DNA of 64,000 nucleotides from assembly GCA_029532415.1 (NCBI GenBank), contig JAQOTA010000053.1, forward strand, positions 1,302,001-1,366,000. The letters run 5' to 3'. The stretch comes from Marasmius tenuissimus (Eukaryota; Basidiomycota; Agaricomycetes; Agaricales; Marasmiaceae). Below are positions 34,611-48,200 of the stretch, in pieces. Within the stretch, counting starts at the first letter, position 1, and the number at the start of each line of letters is the position of its first letter. The position numbers were made by a program, and so were the translations under genes. The notes beneath the pieces were generated by a model. The model worked only from the letters and a program-made list of their open reading frames with translations, was not told the DNA's origin and did not search any database.

Positions 34611-35879
34611 ATGGTAATTTGTTCACGCGTCGTGCTTTCGGTTATCTTGCATCGCTGTGTCTCGTTGCTCTTATGAACATTAAGTTCTTGTACCACCGGC
34701 TTTTTTGTTACGGGTTTCAGTTGCTTTGGATATCGTGTTTAACCTATTGTATTTTACATTAGAGGTCGGTGGCCTGCTTCCCCTTCGTTTTAATCGTTTG
34801 TAACTTCGGGACACTGTAGAGGTATCACACGGACGGTCCGTTGAAAAATTTGCAAAGTCAATACCTTTGAGCCCTTTTGAGGACCCGAGAGACGAGTACG
34901 ACGCTCTCGAATGGCTTCGGAAAGTCACCTAGTGGGGACTGGGATGTGGCGAACCAAAGTTTTGCCTCTCCCCGGTCTGCCGTGATTTGCAATGGACAGA
35001 CCTGCGTTTGGTTGGCGTTCTATGTTCGCTTCCGAGGGAAATCATTCATGATCAATAAGAATCTGAGTCTAGTGGCAAAGCGCCAGCGGAGTCCCTAGTG
35101 GAATTCTTCATCTATATGATCTATCAAAACGCGACGCGCCGATGAGTCGACCACAGACCATTCATAGATCACCGTCCCGAAGCCGTGGATCACATTGATC
35201 AATTGGACTTGGTGTTCGAGAGCTTTGACTTAAGTCAGCGATCGTTGAGCAATGAGTAGTGTCCCGCCTCGCCTCAGACTTCAACAGGTCGAAGTTCGAG
35301 TTGTAGGGCCAACAATTGAATAGGTCCGTACTACGGTCCCCTAAAGTAGTATTGGCGAACCGCACTACACCTAGCGGCCAGTGAATCTACCACGTCCTTA
35401 CCCCCGGGCCCCTTCAATCCCCCAGCCTCCTTGGTTCACTCCTGCAGGCAAGCTGTGATTCAGTAAATGGTCACTCGGAATCCCCGCTGGGATGCTGAGG
35501 CCGTCGACCCTGGCAGGACCGAGGACTTGGCGGCCCCGGCTCGTCCATCACCATTCAAGGAAGTTCGGAGGCTTCACCCAATTCGATCGGCCGCAGGCCC
35601 ACCGCTCCAATACACAACAGAATACAGTAAGGCGTGATCATGCTCCTCTGTTCCAAGTTTACTCGTGTGAATAGATCCTAGTGTCCACTTCCCGGTCATA
35701 GGTGATTCCATTGTGACGTAGAAAGGAGGATTGTATATAAACTCCTTCTCTAAGGCTTCAAAGGTACCCATCGACGACCTCTTATCTCCTGATCGCAGGC
35801 TTCAGCCAGTGCTTTCCTACCTTTCTACACCTCAAACAAAACCAAAATCTCGTATAACGAGCAACTCCTTCAACCAAAA
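34611..35879. other. intergenic
   Basis: No gene recognised. The distal part contains the promoter of the next small gene. Confidence 0.4.
35734..35741 (+). promoter_or_regulatory. TATA box of the 97-aa protein gene
   Basis: TATATAAA, 139 bp upstream of the ATG at 35880. Confidence 0.55.
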
Positions 35880-36311
35880 ATGCAGAGCCAAACTCACGAA
35901 CACGGATGCAACTCTCCCCCTCTCGAATTGACAGGGTCGCACATTCCCATGGGTGCTTCATCGGTGAACGCGGTAGCGGAGGGAAGATGTGTAGCCATAG
36001 AGGCGGTTTTAGACGCGGACCAGCGAAAACGTAAGTTGGCCCCAATACCTCGAGCCAAGGGTCGACTCTGTGTTCCGGGCAGGCCCTCTAACAAGAGCTT
36101 TGTTTTTGCAGAATACTTTGAGCACAAGCAACACGTTGACGACGTTCTTAAGAAAGATTTGGTTCGTGTCGTCTGAAGACTTGTTTGGAAGTCGACTGAC
36201 AAGGCTTTCATGTTGTAGAACAAGTTGGAGGGTTCCGCGGAATCGATTGGGCGGAGAGGTGGCCCTCGTATCATGGGGGAGAGCCTTTCCCATAAACTCG
36301 ACCAGGAGTAG
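35880..36311 (+). CDS. small hydrophilic protein, 97 aa, unknown function
   Basis: Three exons, 35880-36030, 36112-36161 and 36219-36311, with donors GTAAGT and GTTCGT, give 294 nt. The protein begins MQSQTHEHGCNSPPLEL, has no signal peptide or membrane segment, and its second half is charged and helical (YFEHKQHVDDVLKKDLNKLE) ending SLSHKLDQE. All exon joins keep frame and a TATA box precedes it, so it looks expressed. I recognise no family. Confidence 0.65.
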
Positions 36312-36635
36312 GGAGTTTGACCCAGGTTAACAGGGACGTGCAGGTCAGTGTACTCAAGCTGTTCTCATCGAGGAATAACCCACTCAGAGGGATCCGTCAA
36401 TCAGGTTACAGTTTGGAGCACCCGGGAACGCATCAAAACGAACAATTCATTCTTGCTCTTACCCGACTGGAAACACTGCTGAATACTTCTTCTTTGTTCG
36501 CAATTTGTATGTATCATAGTATATGCCTAGTGGGATTAATGTACAGTGCAATAACTAGAAAAGGTCTGAGTCATCGAATCAGGGGATTGAGTGAACGGAC
36601 TATGATCTTCGTACGTACGAGTTCAAGCTCGAGTT
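36312..36635. other. convergent intergenic space
   Basis: 3' flanks of the 97-aa gene (plus) and the RmlD-like gene (minus). No gene was seen. Confidence 0.5.
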
Positions 36636-37985
36636 TTACTTCTTCAAGTATTCCGTCCACCATTCCTCAAATAGAGAAAGTCCGAGACCGCCCTCTACAC
36701 CCAGTTTCTCGGTTTCCTCTGTGGATAACTGACAATCCTTAGGTCTAGACGCTGCACCGGCGCCCTTGGGGGGATCCGGGTCCGGTGTGATATGTCCATG
36801 GGGGACGCCCAGGATCTTTGCAAACGTCAAGCACATTTCGTATTTGGTGAAAGGCTCAGCCCCTGAGTAGTGGAGTATGAGTGGTATAGGGACCGAAATA
36901 CCTATTGGACGGGACGAGTAAGACGTGCAGGAACGTTGGTCGTGGAAGAAGAAACTGACCAGTTAGCCTGACCAAAAAGCCGGCAATGTCCTCGACATTC
37001 GTGGGGTACCTAGTGGCGTAGTGATCCATGTTGTATTGTTTTCCTGATTGGTCTTGGACCACGTCTAGCAAGATGTTGACAGCGCTGTCGGAATTTTTAG
37101 GCGCAGGGCCGTACCTTTAAGAATTTCAATCAGAGTGTATGAGAGAAGGGGGGGTACGACCTGAGAAACTTACAGCACAGGAACTCTCAGTACAACGGCT
37201 TTTGCACCATCGATCGACAAGACCGCTAGTTCCCCATCTCGTTTTGTCTGCCCGTACAGGTTGAGGGGGTTTGGTTGCGAAGACGGTGAATAGGGCGGGG
37301 ATGTTCCGTCAAAGACGTAATCTACCATTCGCATAAAGAAATCCTGTTAGAAACACGATATCTAGCCGAGTGGGTGACGGAGGGATGCGAACCTGTTGAG
37401 ATATACACAATCACACTCCCGAGACTTTTCGCAAGCGAGGCAAGATGTGCAGGGACTTGTGCGTTTAGCTGTATGTATATAAGAGTAACATCGGTAACAT
37501 TGGCATCAGCCCTTCTTGGGTTGAAACAAGGTTGTAAAGTCGCCGAATTTGCTTACTCTTCGCGTAGCCTCTGGATCCTACGAGAAGGAGACGATCCGGA
37601 TAAACGAACCTCGCCTCGTTCGGGGGTTTCGGACAGACTCACCTTTTCAGCAACGTCTGGTCGTCTCTCTGCGGCACAATGAATAATCCCTACAATTGAT
37701 CGTTCAGCAGGTCAATCCAATTATTCCAGATATCAATTGGACGAACAATCGGGCTTGTATTCGTGTAACTTGTCGTCAACCGCCTCCCTGTTCGTGAGAT
37801 CGAGTGGCACTAAGCCATTTCCACTACGAGTGTTGGACAAGGCAAGAATTTCGGTATCTGATTTGGACTGGAAAGCCTTGTGTACAGCAGTCCCGAGTAC
37901 ACCGGATGCTCCTGTAGGTCCAACCTACGTGAGTTTTTAGCAAGGTCCTCACAAAAGCATACTTCCCAGTGATGGCGATTCTCAT
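36636..37985 (-). CDS. RmlD-like NAD(P)-binding protein (MAT2B/dTDP-rhamnose reductase type)
   Basis: Extended short-chain dehydrogenase related to dTDP-4-dehydrorhamnose reductase and the methionine adenosyltransferase beta subunit. Well-supported exons on the minus strand: 37747-37924, 37643-37689, 37557-37577 (21 nt), 37393-37468, 37174-37321, 36960-37114 and 36636-36901. They total 297 codons with the stop. Landmarks: [45 protein letters not shown], catalytic-type YGQTK in [41 protein letters not shown]. The first exon is uncertain. ATG 37985 ([11 protein letters not shown]) keeps frame only if a 28-nt intron (37925-37952) is removed, which is shorter than normal fungal introns. The reading of the rest does not depend on this. 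The enzymatic substrate is unknown. Confidence 0.82.
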
Positions 37986-39632
37986 ACTGAGGGGAAGAAT
38001 CTTCGTGGTGGGGGTTGGGTAGCAAGAAAGTCACAACCAGTGTCAGGATGAAATCATAACGATTAGATTATCGGATGGTTCCTAATCTTATCTCCACCGT
38101 CGCCACTCCCGGGCCCGAATTTGCAGCCGTTGTCAACTTGGGCTTGTCCTCCTCCATCATCGACATCCTCCATGCCTGACAAGATCCAACGAATTCAATG
38201 CTTCCATCTATCGCCACGAACTTTGAACGTGACCATGCTCTCAATCCCACTCCTTATCTCAACATCCCCGTTAGCTTCTCGCGTGACATTCGGGCCACAT
38301 CTTTTGTTTCGATCTTTTCACCAAATCCACCATCTGTGCTCAAAAGCGAACGTCCGCGAAAGGCGATAAACCAACGAGGGCTGTCCGGCGCCCCAAAACC
38401 GCCTCAGAACACCTCTCAGCCATCGACCCAATGAGGAATCCGTCAGTGTCAGCTAACGGTTGATCAAACACCTTTTTCTCCCTCTGGAGTCTGGACCACA
38501 GGAATTTCAAGAAGTGAAGGAAATGACTTGGTAGGTCGGGACAAACTAGCAACGAGATGGCGTCAAGGCCCTGGTGGGCTTCCGCCGGAGGATGGATACA
38601 TACTGATCCATAGCGTGGTAAGCTGCGGTAACCTTCCTATAGGCTGTGATGTTTTAGGTCGGCCATCTAAAGAGACCTCTACTTTGCTACCTCGGACTAA
38701 GAACATGCCCCGAGCTCCCATGTGCAAAAAGCCACTGCCTGTATCCTTTCACCTCTTCCTTGTGAGTTGTTGTGACGACTCAGCTCCTGCGATCCTGAAG
38801 GCTAAGCCGCACTAAATTCACTGCACTCTCTATTCAGCTTTGGCTGAGAGCCCTGAAAGGCCGGGTCTTGACATGTTTCAGCCAATCTTTGGCTCTATAC
38901 ACAAACCTATTCCATGCAGAACGATTCAATCATTCAATGCGATCAGGATCTTCAGATCCTAGCAAATATCACTCCGTAAGATTTTCTTTCCATCAGAAAT
39001 ATACCGGTCCTCCATGTGAGAATATGTTGGGCAAATCAAGGGCAAATCTGGTATGTCAAGATTTAAGAATACCGCGTGCGGGATATTGTGAGAGCTTGTG
39101 AGCACAAGTTCTTTACGACCATTGCGCGTTGCTAGGTGGGCGATATCCGAGCGCCGTAACCTCCGTCTGAAGGACCTGGGTCCCTGTGTCGTCAACCTAC
39201 CCGACATGTTCACACTCACAGTTCACTTCGTGGAGCCCGAGCTCGACGACACGAGCCCTCTACGTGATGAGCTCATAGAGATCACCGTAGTTGTCACCAG
39301 ATTTGCTACCAGGAAGAGGCAAGAAGGTGCATCTGTGCTCTCATAACTTCCGACGGCATTCAAGCCCTCGTGAGCGAAAAGTCTTGCATGGGGAATGCCC
39401 TGGAATGTGACATCTGCGTGGTACGACCCTGCCGTAACAACACCCATCTGGCATCTCTGAGGGTGACCCAGTCTGTCGGTAATTTCTCCGTTATGGTCCC
39501 TTATTCAGTTCGTTTGATATCTCTGCTGGAGGCGCGTGAAAGTAAAAAAGTCTCATGTATATTTGGTCTGGTCGCCAGTTTCCATCCCTCCTCCCCTGCC
39601 CGGTTTGCATCATACCATTCCCTCCGTTCTAG
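37986..39632. other. mostly unassigned DNA between divergent genes
   Basis: It contains one candidate small frame (38198-38434, listed separately). A plus-strand frame at about 39098-39346 and the opposite-strand frame 39223-39447 overlap each other and show no family motif. The last 200 bp are pyrimidine-rich and probably lead into the arrestin-like gene. Confidence 0.35.
38198..38434 (+). CDS. candidate small protein, 78 aa
   Basis: Open frame from ATG to TGA starting MLPSIATNFERDHALNPTPY and ending PPQNTSQPSTQ, with protein-like composition and a short Phe/Ile-rich strand. No recognised motif, no visible intron and no TATA box. It may be a fragment or chance. Confidence 0.22.
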   Translation: MLPSIATNFERDHALNPTPYLNIPVSFSRDIRATSFVSIFSPNPPSVLKSERPRKAINQRGLSGAPKPPQNTSQPSTQ

Positions 39633-41390
39633 ATGCTTCGTCGACGCGTCGAGTCCCTATCTGAAAGTCGCCCTCCGTCGAGTTTCGTTCCACTTTCAGC
39701 CCCAATCACTCCGACTTCGACCTGGGCCTCCCACCCTCATGTATCAATTCACCGGTCAGCCCTATTACCTTGATGTTCGCCGCCCTAAGCTGACGTGCTT
39801 GTTACTCTCATTTTCTTTCTGAAGGTCTCTGAAGACTGTGGTGAAAGTGCACAGTCCCTCAGTCAAGGTTATAACCTCGGATGATAAACGGACGATGATT
39901 GCGGCGTTTGGAAATGGTGATACGGTTGGCGGGACGGTTGAGTTAGATCCCACTTGTTCTCAGTCGGGGCGCCTATCCATTTCAGTACGTGTTCCTTCCG
40001 CGGTCCCTACCTATTTCACATCATGAACATTGTTATTCTCTAGATCGAAGGCTCGTTCTCCTATGGTGATGCCGCGAACCAATCGTCCAGCTATTCTATG
40101 GACCCCTACAGACGAAAACACGTCTTTTATTCGTCTTGCCGGATCATTCCTGTTTCCACTAGCTCTGAATTCCTTCCGGCACGCTCTGGCAAGCTCAAAG
40201 GTGCCTTCAATTCAATGAGGAGACGGCCTAGCGCATCCAGCCTCAATAACGCTGCAGAGGGCTCACGAACGGGGAATACACGACCGCGCATCTATTCATT
40301 CCACTTTGATCTACCCCAAAGCTGCAGATCTGGAGAGGAGTTGCCGCCCACGTACTTACCCTCGCAGGACCGCTCCAATTCGAACTCCAAGCTCTCATCC
40401 TCAGGGTCGTTCCGGGTTGAATACAAACTGCAAGTCTCGTGGGAACCTACCGAAGCTTCTGAGTATCCATCATTGTGCGCGCCGCTTTTGCAAAATTGAC
40501 TTGAAATGGGTGCTAACATTCCATTCTCATTAGCCTCGATGTTCCTATATTCTATCACTCAGACGCAGACTTCCAATCTGTTGACATCGTTCCCAAGGAG
40601 CATACGTCATGGCTAGAAATGCCTCTGCGTTCGGATCGTCCGATGCCATTCCGATGTGCTGTGAGTAGTGTATGTGCACTGTTTATGCTCCTGGCTAATG
40701 CTGCGACCCGAAGATTACTCTCCCCACCTCAGTTACGTTCTCGAGAAACTCCGCCATTCCTTACTATGTCGTCTTCACGACAACCCCGCGATCGCTGACC
40801 CTTACCCGGGAAATAGCGTCTGATGCCACGATCTCCGTCACTCTTGTTCGCAAAATTACAGTAACTGAACCGTCTTCTCCCCCTCCCACACCGCCGCAAA
40901 CACCCTCAACAAGCGATGAGTCCGACTCCATGAGAGGGGGAAACCTCCTCAGACGCGTCGTCCGCAGCCGTGCCGGTTCGATATCATCTTGGTCCCCCAC
41001 ACTGAAAACCCCCGCTGAGGAAAACTTCGAGAAGGCTTTGCCCCGGTTGCCTATGCAGACCGTTTTCTCCGAGTCTCGACCCTTACATACAAGTATATGT
41101 ATCGGTTTCCCCAAACGTCCCCGACATCAGGCTGGTCCAGAAAAGCATCCGTCTTTGGATTCGCAAAATTCATTACCAGATGGCCTATATAAGGCAAGGT
41201 TCGTTCTTAGTCGAAATATGCTCCCCTCCATCGACTGGTCCGGGGTGAGCGTCAAGGTGAGCATGGAGTTATTCTTACGGTACTCACTCCGTTGACTGAA
41301 TCGGGCGTCTTCCAGTATTATTTGGATGTTTCTGTTTCCGTCGGCCAGGACGACGAAGTTAGAGCACGGGTCCCGATCCGAGTTGTGTAG
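39633..41390 (+). CDS. arrestin-like domain protein
   Basis: Member of the fungal arrestin-related group, which includes adaptors linking ubiquitin ligases to plasma-membrane cargo. Six exons, 39633-39754, 39825-39984, 40044-40474, 40534-40660, 40714-41256 and 41316-41390, give 1458 nt and 485 aa. The arrestin N-domain core is FGNGDTVGGTVELD followed by SISIEGSFSY and the beta strands around HVFYSS and YSFHFDLP. The C-domain part includes TLPTSVTFSRNSAIPYYVVF and ends with VGQDDEVRARVPIRVV. The start at 39633 (MLRRRVESLSESRPPSSF) was preferred because it alone gives a phase-2 join with a normal 70-nt intron; the later ATG at 39739 would not. No PPxY motif for a Nedd4-type WW domain was noticed, although Pro-rich PPPTPPQTPS is present. 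Confidence 0.8.
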
Positions 41391-41856
41391 TTCTCTTGAT
41401 GGTTGGACAACCTAATCCTTCGTACCGCTTTATTATTATTTTGGTTTCTTAGTATGGAAGAACAGTGTTAATACCTGTATTTTTACCGTGATACCTTCAA
41501 CTTTTCTTGCGACGACGACCTTGGTGGCGTTCATTCTGCAACGTACTTTACGAGAATAGTTATTCCCCATCCTTGTAACATTGACGAACCTCAATCCTCC
41601 ATCCCCAAAAACTTATGCTCTGCCAATGATTGCGACTGCTAGTAGAGAGCGAGCCACAAGTTTGAGCAAAAAACTTGGAATTCGCTGCGAGTTCACTGCG
41701 AATTAAACTTCAAATCATTGTGGTTGATCCGTGAGAGTTACTTGCCTTTCTCGCTCACTTGACGCAACTACTGACAGTGACATGCGCACTGAGCCGGCAT
41801 CTGCTCACGACTGTCCCCAGACTGTCCCCCATTCCTCTTTTCTAATTCCAGTCTTC
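41391..41856. other. intergenic, VPS16 promoter
   Basis: No gene recognised; 3' flank of the arrestin-like gene and 5' flank of VPS16. Confidence 0.5.
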
Positions 41857-44800
41857 ATGTCCGACCATCCTACAGCATCATGGCAAGCTATGCAAGATGG
41901 GAATGTCTTCTACAGGCGACAGCAACTATACTCTCTCGCGGCTGGCAAACTCCCTGATCTGGGGGACTACATTGTTGCGGGATGCAGATATGGAGGGCCG
42001 TTAGGTACGTGTTGGGTGCCTTGCTTTCCTTGCCCGTACTTACGCGTTTCTGAACCCTTAGCATTGATGAGAGATAACACCAAGCTCGTTGCACTCGGTC
42101 GTTCGACGCCCTCATTCGCCAAGTCTCAAATACAAGTCTATTCTTCAGCGGGAGAGGGATTGCTGTTGTTCAGTGTGGATAATCTGATTCATTCTGGTTG
42201 ATTCAGGACTTATTCATCATTTTCAGTGGGAACAAGCAAAGATCATTCGATTCGGGTGGACATTCGATGAACGTCTGGTGGTGTTGAATGAAGAGGGTAC
42301 CTATCGTATCTACGACCTTCAAGGAGACTACCAGCAACATTCGCTCGGAGGTGAAGCGGCTGAATTGGGCGTAGTAGACGCGAGGATTCACGAGAATGGA
42401 CTGGTGGCTTTGACTGGTTCCTTGACCCTCCTTGAGGTCAAGGGATGGGATGGTGCTCGACCCCTCACGTTAGCCAACCCAGGTATGTCTCATTTCACGT
42501 TGTATATTTCTCTGTCTAAACTCTATAAGGTCTGTCGGAACCTCCCAGCTCATGGACCATAATACCACCCGACCTCAATATCTCACGGCACATTGAAATC
42601 TTATTGTCGGTGGACAGTACCATCTACACGGTTGATAACCTGGAGAGCATCGACCAAAGATTATCTCAAGGGCCCTTCACTCACGTATCATCTTCTCCGA
42701 ACGGGAAATCACTCGCTCTTCTCACGTTCTCGGGGACTCTGCTTGTCGTGTCAAGCGATTTCCAGCGGCGAATGGCAGAGTTCGACACTCAAGGGGTCCC
42801 TAACGCGGAAGGTTCCATCCAGCAAGTCGAATGGTGCGGAAATGATGCTATCCTGGTCACCTGGGACTCTCTAGCTGTACTTGTGGGTCCCTTTGCGGAC
42901 ACTTTAGAGTCAGTAGACTCTGATCTTCTCCCTGGCATTCCTTTTGACGGAGGCAACTCAGGTTTACGTATTTCGGCAACGTATTCGCAGTGACCGAGCC
43001 CGACGGCGTCAGAGTCGTCTCGCAGGACAGCTGCGACTTGATTCAGAAAGTTCCTTGTGAGTCGTAGACCAATGATCGTGGAGGAGTCTTACGAGCCGTA
43101 TGAACAGCGTCCAGTCTCTCCATATTTCGTCCGGGTTCTTCATCGCCTGCTGCAATATTGTACGATGCATGGGAAAGCTTTTCCCGGCGTTCTCCCAAAG
43201 CCGATGAGAGCATTCGTAGTATACGTCCTGAACTCGCAGCCGCAGTCGATGGCTGCATTGACGCGGCTGGACAAGAATGGGAGCCTTACTGGCAACGTCG
43301 GCTTCTGAATGTAAAACTTTCCTTCTCCGTGCAGCCGATTCGAGTCACTGATGTATCGCAGGCCGCTAAATTCGGTCGGGGCTTCCTTGATTTCTACAAT
43401 CCGACCGATTTCGTCAACATGGGGCAAACACTCAAAGTCCTCAATGCCGTGCGATACTTCGAGATCGGAATACCGTTAACATATGCTCAGTAAGCCTTTT
43501 CCTTCACCCACCGTTCGCATGTCTGAAACTCGCCTTTGAGATACTCTTATACGTCGCCATCGCACCTAGTCTCTCGTCTTACTGCACGAAACATGCATCT
43601 CCTCGCGCTTCGGATATCGACCTTCCTCTCCTTGAAGGCAGATGTTGTCTTAAAGCATTGGGCGAGCGCGAAGATTCTTCATTCAAAGCCCACAACAACG
43701 GGGACCGGCAAAGATGCCGAATTGGGGGCAGACGAGGAGGTCTGCAAAGTTATTGTCGACAAGTTCAAGGAGCTGGGTGGCACAGACGTCAGTTACGCAG
43801 AAATTGCTAAACGTGCCTGGGAGGTTGGACGGACGGGTCTTGCGACAAGAGTACAGTTTATCTCTTTTCCCTTGTGGTCCTTTGGCTGATGTGCTCCTTA
43901 GCTATTGGATTATGAACCTAAGGCTTCAGACCAGGTCCCGTTACTCTTGTCGATGAAAGAAGACCGTTTGGCCCTGGAAAAAGCTGTCGACAGTGGTGAC
44001 ACGGACCTTGGTAAGTATATCTCATGATTCTAAAAATCCCGAGTTTCAATTCGTTCCAGTCTATCAGGTGCTACTTCATCTTCACAACCACCTCACTCTT
44101 GGGACATTTTTCCGTCTCATCGAGGACGGTGGCGTACGCCTGGCGCCTGCCAGCCGGCTGCTTCAGGTCTACGCACGTGAACAGAATAAAGAAATGCTCC
44201 GTGACTTCTATTATTCCGACGACAGGCGGGTGGAGAGTGCAGTACTCGCCCTAGATGAGGCATCCAAGATGGCAGTGAGCAAAACGACCTTGTGATCAGG
44301 AGAGCACACTTACCCGCGGAATTACGTTGTTCATTAGGACCCTTCTTCGAAGATTACAGCCGTGAAATCCGCCCAGAAATTTTTCTCAGAAGATAAAGAC
44401 AGAGGCTTCGAAGCGAAGGCACGCCGCAGTAATCCTTTCACTTCCGTTCCATGCGACTCATAACTCTGTTTCTCTTCCCTTCTTCAGGTAGTTGACGAGA
44501 ACGTCCGGCTTCTCTCCACTCAGCAGCAACTCGAAGCGGAGGCCGACGGGAAGATCACCTTCTTTGGCCTGAGTGTGAATGAAACGATACGCCTGTGCAT
44601 AACAAACGGAATGTCGAAACGGGCAGACAAGGTCAAATCTGACTTTAAAGTTCCTGACAAACGGTTTGACTTTCCCATATCGAGTGTGCGACAAAAGTCG
44701 CTGACATATGGCCGTTTGCCTTTTAGCTTTTGGTATACTAAACTCTATGCCTTAACGGAGGCACGGGATTTTGACGGCCTGGACGCCTTCTCAAAGGCCA

Positions 44801-45117
44801 AGAAGAGTCCGATTGGCTACGAACCCTTCGTTCGACATCTCGTGGACAAGAAACATATCAAGGAAGCCGTTCAGTATGTCGCGAGGTGCGACCCACCAAA
44901 GCGTGCTGATTTGTATGTCCTGTGTGATGAATGGCGCTTGGCTGGTAAGGAGTGCAAAGACCGGGGTGACAAAGGCAAACTCCAGTACGGGAACCAATGA
45001 TACTTGATCCTTGATCCCTTCTAATTGCAGCCTTCATTATCCAGGGAACTTCTCAAGAAAGCGCCGAACACACTTATCGCGCGAGAATTGGAACAGATTA
45101 CCTCGACGATGAAGTAA
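41857..45117 (+). CDS. VPS16: Vps16, HOPS/CORVET core subunit
   Basis: Core component of the vacuolar/endosomal tethering complexes HOPS and CORVET, binding Vps33. Fourteen exons: 41857-42004, 42062-42174, 42227-42482, 42530-42908, 42962-43056, 43108-43310, 43362-43489, 43541-43850, 43902-44010, 44060-44274, 44338-44418, 44488-44663, 44727-44984 and 45045-45117. They give about 847 aa, the usual size. The N-terminal beta-propeller contains [12 protein letters not shown] and [20 protein letters not shown]. The C-terminal helical half contains ASKILHSKP-like repeats, [34 protein letters not shown] and [14 protein letters not shown]. The intron after 44418 begins GC rather than GT if FEAK is joined directly to VVDENVRLL. 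The alternative is a GT donor at 44429 with acceptor at 44491, adding three residues. The gene is convergent with the SPX-EXS gene, with 165 bp between the stops. Confidence 0.94.
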
Positions 45118-45282
45118 TACGGCCTCTGGGCATTCTTTGTACGCATGGCAATAAACATATTGTATCGAATGCTTTTGATCATCAGTACAACCGGGCGTGA
45201 ACAGTCGTGAATCATGATAATCATTGCATATAATAGGTAACGTCCAGGTTGACCGGATTGAACAAACGCTGCGACGTCACCC

Positions 45283-48200
45283 TTAATTGTCGTCGTCGTC
45301 GTCATCATCCGCTTGGTCCTCCTGGCTCTCATCCAACGCGTAAGGGAGAGGAACTTCGCGAGAAACGCGGTACTGATCCATGTTACCGAGATGTTCGTTC
45401 TCCAGACGATCTGCAGCCGTATGAGAGACTGATATGGGGGGGGAATTCACAGAGGACTTACAGAAGTTCCATTGCCATCGTCGGAACACCTCTAACAATG
45501 CCGCGATGAATTGGCGCAGGTAAAAGCTGGGGCCCGTGGATGGGATGTAAATGACCCAAATGAATCGTAAGAGAAGATTGGTGACCTTTGAAAAGAAGGT
45601 GTCATCTTCCGGACTCTCACGTCCAATTCAATCGAAGGGAACTGCTTACCATGGCGACATAGTACAACTGCGTTTTGACAAGGTGAGATAACGGAAGTGG
45701 ACTGGGCGGAAAAACAAAACGGAAAAACATACGGGGACGTGTCCGGTATAGATAAGTTCGGATCGTAAAAGAGTGTGTTGAGAATGAGGTCGCAGAAGAG
45801 ACCAATCCATCAAAAAGTCCTATGTCCGTGTGTGATCGATCATCAGCCAAGTCGAGGTACCAAGCAAAAAAGAAACCAGGCTGACCCAAGTGGTGGTATA
45901 AACTGAGTTGACCGTTCCGAAGACACAGAAAGCCACAAAGCTTGCGGTATGGTGTTGTCCACCTGATAGACATCTTTTCAGCCCTGTGTTGATACCCGGG
46001 TCGTTTACGGAGTCTACTCACCATGGTGGCGCCAAGTGTAATAACAAAAGTAATAGACGATGCCTGCGCCGTATTTGCCGGCCTGGGAAGTCAAGGAACG
46101 AAAGATGAGTACCGATACGAGATAATGCGAGGGAAGTTGGCCAGACTCACGTTGATCATATGGGTATCAAGTCCAGAATCTGCATAACGTCTCACGCTCT
46201 GCACCAAACGGACCAGAGAGGGTAACATGGCAAGGCAAAAGGCAACCGGCCATTTGTCACTCGAACTGCCGCACTGCTGCCATTCTTCGAATGCGGTGTG
46301 ATATGAACAGGCAAATAGGTAGAGGTTGGAGAACGTAAAGGCTAAACTGCAAAACTGATCTCTGGAGAGAGCAACGGAAAAGAGGGGACGTTCGTCAGTA
46401 CATTGAAGGACAAGCAACGAGCAACCAATCATGTTGCTTGCGCCAGGGCGAATGTAATTTAACACTTACCCCATCCAGAAATCTGCGAACTAGATTGGAG
46501 AAGGGAGACCTCAACAAAGGTCCAGGAAGGGTTGAAACGTAGATCAGCTCACCTCGACGGGGCGCGTGCCAGAAATCAGAAGTCTTCCAACGTTTCGGAG
46601 GAGCCACAATCTCGACGACTTGGACCCAAAGTTGAAGGGATTGAACATTACCCCAAACGCGATTCCAAGCCATACTAGCGGCCACCATATCGGTAGCATC
46701 CTCGGTGAGCCCACTTCGAAAAAGGAGAGCCAAAAGGCACAGCAGAGAGTGGTGAGCAGAATGGTGGGTATCTGTTCGGAGTACCCCGCGATCAGCGGAA
46801 ACTGTCGAACCGATCTTTGAAGGAATAGTAGATGCGAACCTCAAAGTACTCTCGATAATCAAGCCGCGTTCGGGGATTCAGTTCTAGATGCAGATTCAGT
46901 ACTCTACTAGTATCAGGCACGTTTCCGCAGAAGACAATCTCACCGAAGATGAACACATAATTGATATGAGACCTCGCCCATACTACCAAGTTCATTCCAA
47001 CCAATAGGGCGAATACGACAGGTATAACGAGAACGCCATAAACGAACAGAAGACCATCCCAACCAACGATCGACTCCCTTGTTTCGGGTTGGAAACCTAT
47101 CAGCGACGCAGATCATCCGTCACGTTAGTCAAATCGCTTAAATGCAACAGGCGAAATCTTACTCTTGTAGATCCCAGAGACAAGTGCTGGTACGGCGACT
47201 CCGAGCATTAGCCCGGTACGGAAAGAACTAAAGTGGTGTGTCTTGTGGGCATTCACGCCGCGAAGGTGTGCCATTGCGGCCTTTCGATTGCCGCGCACTG
47301 TGATGGACAAACATTCCAGTAAGGGATCCGACTCGGAAGAAAGACAAACGGTTGTCATACCGAAACGTGAGGTATACAACGCTTCCATTTCATTCATCAT
47401 AGAACGAAGTGACTGGCTGCTCGAAAACGCGCTGGTTTCTACCTGGTCGTAAAATGAGGAGATGCCGTGAACAAGAAGTCGAGATTCTCTTACCTTTTCG
47501 GTCATGTATGCTTTTTGAGCAGGGACCTACATATGGAGGTCAATCCATAGCTCGCTTAAGAACGGGAGAAGAACAATTACCCCGGTAACTTTCTCGAACT
47601 TCTTCAAAGCCTTGCGGAAACCTGTAATGTTCAGGACCTAATTGATGGAGATGAGGGATCGAAGCGTCTGAACGAGGATATATGCATACTCGATAGTTGT
47701 GTAACAGCTCTATCAATCTACCAGGAAAAGATGAACAAGTGTTCCTCCGATCAGGATTGTCGAAGATTACTTACCGGTAGTGCTCGACAACGGCCTTCTT
47801 CAGCCTCTTCTTTGCGGTGTGATACTCGTCTGGATCGAAAGACTGGCGAGGAGGCGAGATAGAGGAGTCCCTGGAGACATCCTTTCCTTTCCGTTTCGCC
47901 AATGGTGTTGGAAGGATAGCAGCGAGAGGGTCGAGCTTAAACCGTGCCCATTCTCTTGCTCTTCTTTCTTGAGCGCTCTGAGGGTGCACATATGAGTGCA
48001 ATACCAGATAAGGTTGTGATTGTGTAGCGCACATGAAAAGTCTCCCTATGTTGTCGGAGTTCATTAAGTTGACTCTGAAGGAGCGTGCTACGTTCGCGTA
48101 ATTCCTTTTCCCGGGCAACGTAAAATTGTTCAATTTTTGCAAGCTGAACATCCAAGGCTTCGAAAAACTTCTTTTGTTCGGGAGTGAGCACGGTGTGGAG

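Noticed and set aside
39098..39447. Opposing frames of about 80 codons on both strands
   Set aside because: Neither has a family motif, start context or intron pattern; no reason to prefer one.
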